A DNA stretch of 64,000 nt, from the NCBI GenBank assembly GCA_036389315.1, contig DASVQF010000040.1, positions 62,001 to 126,000 on the forward strand, given 5' to 3'. Shown here one piece after another: positions 9,953 to 20,100 of this stretch. Numbering within the stretch: position 1 is the first letter of the stretch; each line of letters starts with the position of its first letter. The notes beneath the pieces are model-generated. The model worked only from the letters and a program-made list of their open reading frames with translations. It searched no databases and was not told where the DNA came from. The stretch comes from DASQYE01 sp036389315 (GTDB taxonomy: Bacteria; Acidobacteriota; Blastocatellia; Pyrinomonadales; Pyrinomonadaceae). A program made the position numbers and the translations under genes.

Positions 9953-12358
9953 TTAGCGCACCTCCTCCATCCCCTCATTGAAAGAGGGCGGGGCGGCCTG
10001 TGCTTCGCTGGCCCAACGCCGATTGGGCGTGCGGCTGAGCTTGAACCGCAGCGTCGCACCCGGCGCGATCCTCTCATAGGGAAGCCATGTGCTGTTGTAG
10101 GGCTTGCCGTTCAGACTCAACTCCTGCACGTAGGGCGTGGTGGCCGTCGCTCCTTCGCCGATGATCTTCAACTGCTTGCCGTCTTTCAGCCGGATAGTGA
10201 TGCTCGGAAAAAGCGGGCTGTTGAGGGAGAAGCCGCCGACGCCCGGAATGATCGGATAGAGACCTATCGCGGCGAAGACGACCCAGGAGGAGGTCGCGCC
10301 GAGGTCGTCGTTGCCCGGTATGCCTCCGGGGTCGGGAGTAAAAAGCTCCATCAGCACGCGCCGCGTGATGGCCTGTGTCTTCCACGGAGCGCCCAGGTAG
10401 TTATAGGCCCAGGGGACAGGGAAGACTGGCTCGTTGCCTATGAAGAAGTAAGGGCGGTTGGGCCCGGCGTTGAATTCCGTGAAGAAGCTGTCGAGTCTTT
10501 TAATGGCCTCGTCGTTGCCCCCGATGCGGTCAATGAGCGCGCGCATGTTATGCGGAATCATCCAGGTGTATTGAACAGCATTGCCCTCGACATAGCTCTT
10601 GTGGCTTTCGGGCCGCCAGGGTAACTTCGGGTCATAAACCTGCCGCTCGAAATCAAAGCCCGGCAGCCAGGAGCCGTCTCGCCAGCGCCCGCGTATGTAG
10701 CGCGTCTCGGGGTCAAAGATTTTCGTCCAGAACTGAGAGCGGCGCATCATCTCGCGGTAAGTCTTCATGTCGCCATGCGCTTTCGCAAATTGCGCGAGCG
10801 CGAAGTCGGCCGTCTCGTATTCCAGAGCGACCGAAGGCGAGCCGCGCAAACCCTTCTGCTCCATCGGGACATACCCGTACTTGAGAAAGTCTGCGAGCCC
10901 TGGGCGCTGCGGATAAGTCTTTGATTTCGTCTCCGGGTCGGTCGCTCCCTTAATCATCGCCTTCAGCGCGGCGCGCGTGTCGAAGTCCCTAGCGCCGAGG
11001 GCGTAGGTGCTGGCGATGATCGGCACGGAAGGGTCGCCGTACATCGCGCCGCTCTCGTCGTTGGCGACGGGCCAGATGGGAAGCCCGCCGCCCTGCTCGG
11101 CGTCCGTGACGAGCGATTGGGCCATGTCGCTCGCCTCCCTGGGAAACAGTAGCGCGATCAAAGGGCTCTCCGAGCGGTAGATGTCCCAGCCCGAAAAGTT
11201 CGTGTAATGCTTACGGCCGCGCGCCAGCATGTGCGGGCGATCATCAAAGCCAAGATATTCGCCGTTCGAGTCGCTGAAGAGGTTCGGGTGAAGCATCGTG
11301 TGATAGAGCGCCGTGTAGAAGACCTGCTTTTCGCCTAGACTGCCGCCCCGCACTTCGATTCGATTCAGCGCCTCGTTCCAACGCTCGCGCGCGCTCCTGC
11401 GCACGGCTTCAAAATCCCAGGCCCCATTCTCCGCCCGCAGGTTCAGCAGAGCATTCCGCACGCTCACGTAAGAGATGCCGACCTTCAGCTTCACTGTCGG
11501 GTTCCGTGTCGTGTCGAAGGAGACGAACGCGCCCGTCTGCGCTCCCTTTACGTCACGCAGACCGGGATAGACGATGCCGTCTTTCCAACCGCCGAAAGCC
11601 ACGAAGGGATGGTCGGACTCTACGGCGAAGTAGAGTCTGTATTTATTTCGCGCCCCGCAGAAGCCCGCGCTACTGATCCAGCCGCTCAGCGTGTTCCCGC
11701 CCGTAAAGCGCAGGCTGGCGTCCGTCACGCCCGAACCGTTGCGGCCCGTGTTGATGATGAGACCGGCTTCGGATGATGGCGGGTAGGTAAAGACGCCGAG
11801 CCCCGTGCGCTCCGTCACTGCCAGCTTCACGCCGACGCCCCCTTCGAGCGAGACTTCGTAAGAGCCCGGCGAAGCCTTCTCCTTCGCGTGCGAGAAGCTT
11901 GCATAGTAAGCTTCGGGCTCTGTGGCCGGAGATTTCTCTATTGGGCCCACGACGGGCATGACGGGTACGTCGCCGAAGACAGGGCAGCCCGGCCCGCTCA
12001 AATGCGTCAGGCTGAAGCCGCGAATCCTTGTGTCCGCGTACAGGTAGCTCCCGCGCTCGTCTTTGCCGAAACCCTTCTCCGTGTCGGGGCTCCATTGAAT
12101 CATCCCGAACGGCAGGGCCGCTCCCGGAAAGGTGTTGCCGCTGCTGTTCCCCCCAAGCAAGTCCGGCAAGGGAGAGTTCGCCGTGCCGATAAACGGGTTG
12201 ACGTACTGCGCCGGGTCGCTCGCCTGCTGGGAACGTGAACGCTTTGCGGCCGGGCGAGACTGAGCCCGGCGTGCTGCCGCGCCGAATGAGTAGACGGATG
12301 ACAGGGCTGCGATCAAGACCAGGGCACAGATTCTCCTCAACATCATTCTCTCCATCAT
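9953..12358 (-). CDS. GH92 family alpha-1,2/1,3-mannosidase
   Basis: 801 residues with an N-terminal signal/anchor (LVLIAALSSVYSFGAAA). Family signatures are VNPFIGT (about residue 53), FPGAALPFGMIQWSPDT, GFSLTHLSGPGC and the late GNDDLGATSSWVVF...GLYPIIPG segment. GH92 enzymes are calcium-dependent exo-alpha-mannosidases active mainly on N-glycans and yeast mannan. The usual MSAWYVF following GNDD.G is here TSSWVVF, a conservative departure. It is the last gene of a four-gene minus-strand operon, 4 bp after the preceding gene. The several Met codons at the N-terminus make the exact start uncertain (12358, 12355 or 12346). Confidence 0.92.
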   Translation of the reverse strand: MMERMMLRRICALVLIAALSSVYSFGAAARRAQSRPAAKRSRSQQASDPAQYVNPFIGTANSPLPDLLGGNSSGNTFPGAALPFGMIQWSPDTEKGFGKDERGSYLYADTRIRGFSLTHLSGPGCPVFGDVPVMPVVGPIEKSPATEPEAYYASFSHAKEKASPGSYEVSLEGGVGVKLAVTERTGLGVFTYPPSSEAGLIINTGRNGSGVTDASLRFTGGNTLSGWISSAGFCGARNKYRLYFAVESDHPFVAFGGWKDGIVYPGLRDVKGAQTGAFVSFDTTRNPTVKLKVGISYVSVRNALLNLRAENGAWDFEAVRRSARERWNEALNRIEVRGGSLGEKQVFYTALYHTMLHPNLFSDSNGEYLGFDDRPHMLARGRKHYTNFSGWDIYRSESPLIALLFPREASDMAQSLVTDAEQGGGLPIWPVANDESGAMYGDPSVPIIASTYALGARDFDTRAALKAMIKGATDPETKSKTYPQRPGLADFLKYGYVPMEQKGLRGSPSVALEYETADFALAQFAKAHGDMKTYREMMRRSQFWTKIFDPETRYIRGRWRDGSWLPGFDFERQVYDPKLPWRPESHKSYVEGNAVQYTWMIPHNMRALIDRIGGNDEAIKRLDSFFTEFNAGPNRPYFFIGNEPVFPVPWAYNYLGAPWKTQAITRRVLMELFTPDPGGIPGNDDLGATSSWVVFAAIGLYPIIPGVGGFSLNSPLFPSITIRLKDGKQLKIIGEGATATTPYVQELSLNGKPYNSTWLPYERIAPGATLRFKLSRTPNRRWASEAQAAPPSFNEGMEEVR

Positions 12359-12362
12359 GACA

Positions 12363-13607
12363 TCAGTTCCGGCCTCTTTTCAAAGGGCGCAGAGAGGCGA
12401 CGTATGAGGGATCGGTCGCGCTCGCCGCGCCTTTCTCCAACCAGTTTCGCGCGAGCCTGCGAACAGCCTCAAAATCTTTGCCTCCGACGCCGAGCACTGA
12501 GAAGAAGGCCCTGCGCTCCGTGGCCTCATTCGGCATGCTCCACAAATCCAGGCCGAAGGGCGCGAAGTGGCTCGGGTAACGTTTGTAGGATTCGTCGTCT
12601 GCGTCGTGAGCCTGGCTGTTGAGCCAACCTATCGGCCAATGATCCCAGGTCAGCGAGCGCCAGCCCCAACCACCCGTGCTCTTGTCTGAATGCTCCTTGA
12701 GCCTGGTGGATTCGTGCGGAAACCCTGAATCATCGCCGATCATGAAAAAGGGAGAGCCGTCGCCGAAAGGGATAATCCCGGCGAATCCGCGAGCATCATC
12801 CATCTCTTTCCAGGGAGCGCCCGTGCGCCTTGAAGTGCCCGTGAAAGGCTTGTTTGGTTTCGGCGCGCTCTTCCAGAAAATATCGACGCGCGCTTTTGAA
12901 AAGGCGTCCAACCCGACGAAAGCATGGCTCTCTCCGGTCGAAGGCTCCTGCTCAAGGACATCGAACCAGAGCTTTCCCACAGGGCTCATGGCGATCAACT
13001 CTATGGGCTCGCGGGCGTATCCCCTTTCGTCGCCCGGCATCAGCGAAGAATATTGCTGGCGTCGCAGGATGAGCCCGTTCGGGAAGGCCCAGAAGTCTTC
13101 TATCCCGCGAAAGGCGGCCGCGCCCGACTCCATGTTCACGCCGTAATAAGTCCAGCGCACCCAGACGCGGCTCGGGCCTGCTTCGATGATGTCCACGAAA
13201 CTGTTCTGCTCCCGGCGGCCTGGATTATTGAACAGCTCGGCCCAGCCCTTGTTGCCTTCAAAGAACTGGTAGGAGAGCGCCGAGCCCGAGGGCAGCTCGA
13301 ACCAGGGGCAATAGCTGGCCTCGTGCGAGAAGACGAAGCGGTAATCGAAATCCTTCCAGAAGATGATGAAGGCTTTCTTCGGATTGAGGTCTGCGTGCGG
13401 CGGGGAAGTGAAATCGCCCCGGTAGTTTCCGAAGACGTAATCGGAGACTTCCGTGACAGAGACGCCGCTCGTCCCCATCTGCTTCAACTCAGACATGGTG
13501 ACTGGCTTCGGTTGAATGAAAGTCGTGCTGTCGCGGCTCCTTCTTTGCGCGACGGCAAGGTTGGTGACGGCGAAGAATATCAGGACGGTTATGGCGGCTC
13601 TTATCAT
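12363..13607 (-). CDS. secreted protein of unknown function inside a mannosidase operon
   Basis: 414 residues with a signal peptide (MIRAAITVLIFFAVTNLAVAQ). I do not recognise the family. It is rich in aromatic and acidic residues (IIFWKDFDYRFVFSHEASYC, WGWRSLTWDHWPIGWLN, GIEDFWAFPNGLILRRQQY), the composition expected of a carbohydrate-binding or hydrolytic beta-fold. It lies 35 bp downstream of GH38 and 4 bp upstream of GH92, so it is almost certainly co-transcribed with them. By context it may act on the same mannose-containing substrate as an enzyme or binding protein, but no catalytic motif can be assigned. Confidence 0.8.
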   Translation of the reverse strand: MIRAAITVLIFFAVTNLAVAQRRSRDSTTFIQPKPVTMSELKQMGTSGVSVTEVSDYVFGNYRGDFTSPPHADLNPKKAFIIFWKDFDYRFVFSHEASYCPWFELPSGSALSYQFFEGNKGWAELFNNPGRREQNSFVDIIEAGPSRVWVRWTYYGVNMESGAAAFRGIEDFWAFPNGLILRRQQYSSLMPGDERGYAREPIELIAMSPVGKLWFDVLEQEPSTGESHAFVGLDAFSKARVDIFWKSAPKPNKPFTGTSRRTGAPWKEMDDARGFAGIIPFGDGSPFFMIGDDSGFPHESTRLKEHSDKSTGGWGWRSLTWDHWPIGWLNSQAHDADDESYKRYPSHFAPFGLDLWSMPNEATERRAFFSVLGVGGKDFEAVRRLARNWLEKGAASATDPSYVASLRPLKRGRN

Positions 13608-13642
13608 AAAGGATTTGGACGGCTCCTTCTGCGTCCCAAGCT

Positions 13643-16600
13643 TTACTTTGCCACTCGTTCCAGCGTGTCGTAGAGCGGGTGAGCGGGGCGCACCTGCCCC
13701 GCTTCGGTTGAAGCGGTCACGGCCATGATGCGTATCTTATCGTTATTGGGCAGCGCGAGCGTCTTCGCTCCCGGCGGCAGGTCAAGAGCGTAGGCGAACA
13801 GGTAAGAGTAGGCATAGGGCTCGCTCAGCCCTGCGGCCGTGTGATGATGCGAGGCGAACCAGGCCAGGTCTGCGCGCTTGATGAAGCCGGGCTTGATGCC
13901 GGTCATCTCTGCGTAAGGGTCTAGGCGTGTTTGTGGCGCGGCCGGGTCGGAACTGTTTCCCGGCGGCACGGGAACCTCCTTCGCAAGCCATTGCCGGTTG
14001 TCCCATTGGCCTATCAGGCCGCCCCAGTCCTGTATCGTCAACTCTACAGCGCGGCCGCCGACGCGAAAGCTGGCCCGCTGGTCGCCGTCGGCCGACGCAG
14101 CCAGAATGTATAGACGGGTGAATGGGCCCGCCGGTAATTGAACGGTCTGCCCGCGCGCGGCGAGGGCATCGGGCTGATGACCGCTCGCCCGGGCCAATCG
14201 AAAGCGTATACCCGCATAAGCGATTTCGCCGGGCAGCATCTCGGCTGGCAGGCTGCGGCCCGCAGAATCGAAGCCTGCCGTTGATCGTGTATTGTGAAGG
14301 CTGGCCGTGGAAAGATCGTACGGGAGGGCGATGGGTGTTGATGTCGGCGGAGCCAATTTAGTTCTTGAGGGAGCGACCTTGAGAGCAAAGCTGCGAAGCT
14401 GGTATGGGCCCAGGCTCGTCACCAGCTCGCCCTTCTCGACAGTCGCCGCGCCAGTCTGCTGCTCCTGCCCGTTGACTTCGCGAGCGGACGAGATGGGCCC
14501 GGCGAAACGGATGCGGACGTTCTGCGCTGGCTTGCCGTCCAGCTCTACGAGACGGACGATCACTTCGTCGCTCTCCTCCGCGCGCTTGACGGCCAGCACG
14601 CGCACGCGGCTGTCGCTCACCCTGAGCAGCGAGAAGCTCTTGCCGAGCTTCCCTGTGTGCTGTGGCCCAGTGAAGGCCATGAGCGGCTGGTTGAGGCGCT
14701 GGGCCTGCCAGTCGGTCTGCTCGCGCCGCCAGTCGCCCGAGTGAGAGGCCAGGCCGTAGACGAACTCGTGATGGCCCCAATCCTGCGTCGTCTGATCGTG
14801 ATAGTCGCGACCGTTGCCTGCGCCCAGGCCCGGCGTGTAGAGCAGCGTCAATCGCAAGGTGTTATCGTCGGGTTTGTCCGAAGCGTACTTGCAATCCGAG
14901 AGCACTGTGACGCCATAAAGGCCGCTCCTGTCCGTCAGGTCGAACCACTGGTGCGAAGGAACTTCAAACTTGCGCTCGTCGTTATTGCCGCGCTCGATTG
15001 TGCCGACATCCCAGTTGTAGGTTGCAAAGGGATTCGAGGCGGTCAACGGAAAGGTGGCCTTCAAAGCGGCCGCGCTCGTTCGCCAGTCAATCCGGTTGGC
15101 AAACTCTACGCGATTGCCCGCGTCACCGGCCGAGAGGCGAATCGTCTGCACGAAATGAGAGCCTTCAGCTTCGCGCTCGACTTCAAGCGCCACGCGCGCC
15201 GGGCCGTCCTCGACGACGCGTATCATGGCCGGGCCCAAGACGTACCCGCGCGGAGGCTTCTGCTGATCTGCCCAGTCCATGTTCCAGGCGGGCCAATCGT
15301 GCGGCTTCTCGGTCTGAAAGGCCAACCGTGCCGGGCCCCGCAGCAGCTCCTTCCCCAGCGTCTTGTCGAAGATGCTCGCCACATCGCCATTGCTGTCGAG
15401 CTTCAAGCGATAGCGTCCATTTTCCAGCGACGAGGCTGTGACCTTGAGCTGCGAAGCCGCCCTGCCCGGCGGCGCGTCCGTGGCCTGCACGTCATAAACG
15501 GCATAGCCTACAGATGGCACGCTGGCGAGAAATAGAATTTGCGTCTGGCCGTCACGCTCGCCCAACACTTGCGCGGGCACAACTCTTCCTTCGGGACTTA
15601 TGACGCGGACTCCTTTGGGCCCACCCTCAGGGAATGAGACGGAAGCCTCGACCACGTCTTCGCGCGCGACGTTCAAAGGGTTATAGACCACGACGGCCGC
15701 GCCCTTGCCTCTCGTGTCCAGCCCCGATGCAACGGCCTCGGTTGCGCTCGTCAACACGCCTGCGAACTGGTTCATAGCAATCACATCATCGTTCCAGGAG
15801 AACTCGAATGCCTTCGGCGTGGCCGTGCCCGGAAGGATGTCGTGGAACTGTCCGCCCATCACCAGCGTCCACGCGTTGTTCAGTCGTTCAAGGGGATAGG
15901 GGCGCGCGCCGAGCCAGGCGGCGGCGACGGAGGCGCGCTCGGCTGCATCGGCCAGCAATTCGTTCTGGCGATTCCATCGCTTCTGGTAGGTCTGGGACGT
16001 GATGGAACCGGCCGAGTGATTAGTCAACAGCAGCTCGCCCTTGTAGCGGGGCAGCCGCCCCATCTGATCTGGCCTGATGTCTAGAAACATCTGCTCGGCC
16101 GTGGCGGAGACTACGGCTATGGGCCCATCGCCGACTCTGACCAGTGGGCCCACCCGGTCTACGGGCGGGATCACGGGCGGAGGCGGCGGGATGACTGTCA
16201 TCTGGCGACGCACGACCGCGTCCAGCATCTTGACGGAGAATTCGCGCGGCGCGCCGCCCGTGTCGCCCGTCCCGTAATAGGCGTAGTCTGTGAAGAGCCC
16301 GCTCACCTCTCCGTTGCGCCGGATACGCGGAGGCCAGTCAACGGGCGTGTAACCGACGGCCGGGTTGGCCGCGCCTGCGTGCGGGCTCTTGCTGAAATCC
16401 TCGCGCACGTTGCTGTCGTAAGCCCGCGGGTTAAATACCGCGATGATGCCGCGCCCGTCCGGCCCCTCCCAGATGCCTACGTTGAAGGGCACACCCGGGG
16501 GCGTCCTCTCGGGCGAGTCGGGCCCACCCACTTGCGCCGCCGAGCCCCAGTAGAGTTTTTGTGTCGAGAATCCCTTGAGGCCCATGTGCGAGAGGATGCT

Positions 16601-17125
16601 CGGCAGCGAAGCGGGGAAGCCGAAACAATCCGGCAGCATGTATTCGGCGCTCGTGCGGCCCAGCTCGCGGCGGAAGAACTGTGAGCCGTAGAGAATCTGA
16701 CGGATGATAGATTCGGCCGAAGGCGAATTGACATCGCCCTCTTCCATCGAGGAGCCGGCCGGGAACCAGCGCCCGCGCGCCACGTACTGCTTGAGGCGGG
16801 CGTAATCCTCCGGCCAGTACTCCTTCATCATGCGGTAGCGGTTGGCCCCGCTGAAGTTGAAGATGTAGCTCGGGTATTTCTCAAAGAGCGCGAAGTTGTC
16901 GCGCATAGTTCTCGGCAGGTACTCGCCTATGACCTGCGGGTACTCCCAGCGCCACTGCGTATCGAGGTGCGCGTAGCCGACCACGTACAGCGTCGGCTCC
17001 TTGCTCAAGTCGCGCGAGCTTGCAGGCGCTTGCCCCTGGGCCCAAACGCCGACCACTACAATCGAGTGGGCCAGTAAAAGTGAGAGAAACCGTTTCGCTC
17101 CTGCCACCATTTTTATCATCCTCAT
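13643..17125 (-). CDS. GH38 family alpha-mannosidase, secreted
   Basis: 1160 residues with a signal peptide ending near VVVGVWAQ. Zinc ligands of the family are visible: His53 and Asp55 in AHLDTQWRW, Asp166 (the nucleophile) in LPDCFGF, and the histidine of GQFHDILPG near residue 445. Middle and C-terminal beta domains follow in the usual order, and the last 250 residues form an extra beta-rich module (IQDWGGLIGQWDNRQW). The ATG overlaps the GH2 stop by 4 bp (ATGA), indicating translational coupling. It releases alpha-linked mannose; with GH92, GH2 and GH20 it could take apart a mannose-rich glycan core. An extracytoplasmic location is less common for bacterial GH38, many of which are cytosolic. 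Confidence 0.92.
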   Translation of the reverse strand: MRMIKMVAGAKRFLSLLLAHSIVVVGVWAQGQAPASSRDLSKEPTLYVVGYAHLDTQWRWEYPQVIGEYLPRTMRDNFALFEKYPSYIFNFSGANRYRMMKEYWPEDYARLKQYVARGRWFPAGSSMEEGDVNSPSAESIIRQILYGSQFFRRELGRTSAEYMLPDCFGFPASLPSILSHMGLKGFSTQKLYWGSAAQVGGPDSPERTPPGVPFNVGIWEGPDGRGIIAVFNPRAYDSNVREDFSKSPHAGAANPAVGYTPVDWPPRIRRNGEVSGLFTDYAYYGTGDTGGAPREFSVKMLDAVVRRQMTVIPPPPPVIPPVDRVGPLVRVGDGPIAVVSATAEQMFLDIRPDQMGRLPRYKGELLLTNHSAGSITSQTYQKRWNRQNELLADAAERASVAAAWLGARPYPLERLNNAWTLVMGGQFHDILPGTATPKAFEFSWNDDVIAMNQFAGVLTSATEAVASGLDTRGKGAAVVVYNPLNVAREDVVEASVSFPEGGPKGVRVISPEGRVVPAQVLGERDGQTQILFLASVPSVGYAVYDVQATDAPPGRAASQLKVTASSLENGRYRLKLDSNGDVASIFDKTLGKELLRGPARLAFQTEKPHDWPAWNMDWADQQKPPRGYVLGPAMIRVVEDGPARVALEVEREAEGSHFVQTIRLSAGDAGNRVEFANRIDWRTSAAALKATFPLTASNPFATYNWDVGTIERGNNDERKFEVPSHQWFDLTDRSGLYGVTVLSDCKYASDKPDDNTLRLTLLYTPGLGAGNGRDYHDQTTQDWGHHEFVYGLASHSGDWRREQTDWQAQRLNQPLMAFTGPQHTGKLGKSFSLLRVSDSRVRVLAVKRAEESDEVIVRLVELDGKPAQNVRIRFAGPISSAREVNGQEQQTGAATVEKGELVTSLGPYQLRSFALKVAPSRTKLAPPTSTPIALPYDLSTASLHNTRSTAGFDSAGRSLPAEMLPGEIAYAGIRFRLARASGHQPDALAARGQTVQLPAGPFTRLYILAASADGDQRASFRVGGRAVELTIQDWGGLIGQWDNRQWLAKEVPVPPGNSSDPAAPQTRLDPYAEMTGIKPGFIKRADLAWFASHHHTAAGLSEPYAYSYLFAYALDLPPGAKTLALPNNDKIRIMAVTASTEAGQVRPAHPLYDTLERVAK

Positions 17126-20100
17126 CGGGTGCTCTCAACCGCAACAGTTGTGGCGCGCACGTTCCAGCCCGTGACGGCGACTTCGAGCGCGCCGACACTC
17201 GCCGCGCTGCCTGGGACTTCCACAGTGACGCGCCGCCTTTCCCACGGCAGCAGAGAGATGTAGTTGTCGCTCTGGTAGGCCGGAAGAGAGCGAGCATGGC
17301 CGTCAACGCCGCGCAGCGTGATCTGTGTTGCGAGGGCTATGACGGGGCTGCGGTTCGCGAGGTCTACTGTGACGCGCACGCTTCCGGGCTCGTTCTTTCG
17401 CCTCGCCGCGCCTTCGACCGTGGCTGTCCCCATCTCCCCGAGCTTTTGATAATCGGGGCCCCCGGCGGCGTGCCAGTAGAAGTTCTCGGAAAGCAGTTGG
17501 CCCACGGAGTCGCGCAAGACGAGCTTGATAAAAAATATGCTGCCGGTCGATTGCTCCGGCGGCTCAATCCGGAAACTCTCCACGGCCGTCTGCGCCTCCA
17601 CGGAGAGCCTCTCTTCCCGCGCAGTGATCTCCTGCCCGGCGGCGGAAAATACCCGCGCGCTCAAGAGCAGGTTTTGGGCCGGCCGCGTCGTGTTGTTGAT
17701 GACGGCCGCTTCAAGTCCGGGCAGGTTGAGCTGAACGTGCAGCGGCTCGCAAGCCTTCTTTATGCCGTAGAACGCGCCATGAGCAGAGTAATCGGAGCTA
17801 TACATCTGCCACACCATGCTCGGCCAGGCCGGGTGCGTCATCCACATCAAGCGCCCCGTGTTGGGATTCCACAGACGGCTGTTGAAGCCCTCGAACATCG
17901 CGCGGTGACTCGTGTAGTTCATCAACTGCGCTTTGCGCTCGAAATCTTCCAGGCTCACGGGTGGGCCAAAGCTTTCCTCCATCGCCTTGACGAAAGCCTT
18001 GACCTCCTGCCCGCCCTTTGAATGCCAGTCGTGATAGGCCCAAGTGTCGCTCGGAGGCCACTCGTCTCTCGCAGGCATCATCGCCCTGATAGTGTCGAGC
18101 GCAGGCGGCGACGGCAGCCCTATCTCTGTGGTGAAGCCTAAGCCCCGCCGCGTGTAAAGGGTCGCGGGCTCGACGTAATTCCAGGGGCCGCTGTCCTGTA
18201 GGTTGATGCTCCGCGAGTTGGGCGTATAGTAGCGCGTGCCGTCCAGCGTGCGAACCAACTTGTCCAAGCCTTCGTTGATCGTCGGAGGCGGCACGCCTTC
18301 GTTGCGCCCGCACCAGATGGCAATCGAAGGATGGTTGCGAAACCTCTGAACGGTGTCGCGCGCGTTTGCGAGAAAGAGCGCCGCGTCCTCCGGCTCAAGG
18401 TTCCACCCTTGCGTCGAAAGCCAGAAGTCGTTCCAGACGAGCAGCCCATACTCGTCCGCCAGGTCATAGAAAAGCTCTTCCGAGTTCTGGCCGCACCAGT
18501 TGCGTATCATCGTCAGGTTGGCCTCGCGATGCAGCCGGAAAAAAGGCTCCAGCCGCTCCCTGGTCACGCGCTTGCGCGAGTCGTCCAGGCCCCAGTTGCC
18601 GCCTTTGCAGGCGATGCGTACGCCGTTGACGCGGATGACGAGGAAGGGAGAGGCGCGGCGCTCCTGAAGCAGGCGTATGCTCGCGGACTCTTCGCCGCCC
18701 GGCATGAAGGAGGCGACCCAGCCTTCGACCGATTCGACTATCGCTTCGTGCTTGAGGTTGACGACATGCTCGGATGAGAGGCTCGCTGTCGTGGGGTTGT
18801 ATTCGACGCGGCGCAGGCGGCCGTCCCCGTCCAGCAGGGTCAGCTCGTAAGTCATCTCTCGAATGCCGAAGCGCAGGCTCCTGCTGTCTGATTCGCCCCC
18901 GGCGGTCGTAAACTTTACCCTCAAGTGATACAGCTCCGGACGGCCGTAGCCGTTGGGCCACCAGAGTCTTGGGCCCATGATGTTCAGTTGCGGGAAATCC
19001 GTGGGAGAGAGACAGACTTCCGTCTGGCCCGGCGCGACTGTTAAGGAGCGCCTGACGGTGACGCCTTCAAAAGAGGCTTCGAGTAGGCCGGAGCTTGCGC
19101 GCGCAGAATCGTTGCGCAAGGGTATTGTGAGCGTGACGCTTGCGCGGCCAGTGTCCGGCAGGGGCAGGCGTGTGACGACTTGCGTGTCGCCGATCTTCAC
19201 GGGGCCTGTGGCCCTCAGCGTGACCTCCTGCCAGATGCCCGTGTTGCGGTCGCGGACTGCCGGTATCCAGTCCCAACCTTCGGTGCAGATGAAGGTTGGC
19301 CCATCCAGGCAGAGCGCGCCGCCGTTGGGCCCAGGCCCCGCTTTAATCGACTGCTCGTGCGGAATGCCCGGATGCGGGGGCGGTGTGACACGCACGGCAA
19401 GTGCATTGGGCCTGCCGGGCGTGACGAGCTTGCTCGCTTCAAATTGGCCGCGCGTGAATGCGCCCCTCATCTCGCCCAGAGGCTTCCCGTTAAGCCAGAC
19501 TTGTGCGCCGTAGTTGATGCCGTGCAGCGTAATCGTAAAGTGACGACCCCGGAGCGAGGGCGGAGGTGTAAATTCGGTGCGATACCAGTACGCCTGCTTG
19601 TTGAGAGCCTCGGGGATAGAGAGGTTGTTCAATCCGTAATCGGGGTCAGGGTAGACGCCACGCTCGACGAGCGTCGTCAGGACTGTGCCCGGAACGGTCG
19701 CATCCATCCAGCCGTCCGTCCTGAACCCGGCGCGCGAAATAATGGAGCCGTCCATCTCGGCCTTCCCCGCTTCGCGCAGTCGCCACCCGCCCGAGATGGC
19801 CCATTCGTTGGGCCCACGCGGCGCAAGCTCTGGCTTGTTACCTCGAACGGGCGCAGGCGCGGGCTGCGATACTGCCGCAGAAGATTTGGGCAGCGTCAAC
19901 GGTTCCTGCGGGGCTTGGAGTCCCTGCTGGCCCTTCGTCTGAACGGGCCAACTTTTTGAAGCCGGCTCGAAGGGAAGCTCATCGAGACCCTGTGCCTGGG
20001 CCATCAAGGCGCGGATTTCACCGGGCTTGAGCGCACGCGACAAGAGAGTGAAACCGGCTATCTTGCCCGCGAAGTGCTCGGCGTGACGCCAGGGCAGAGC

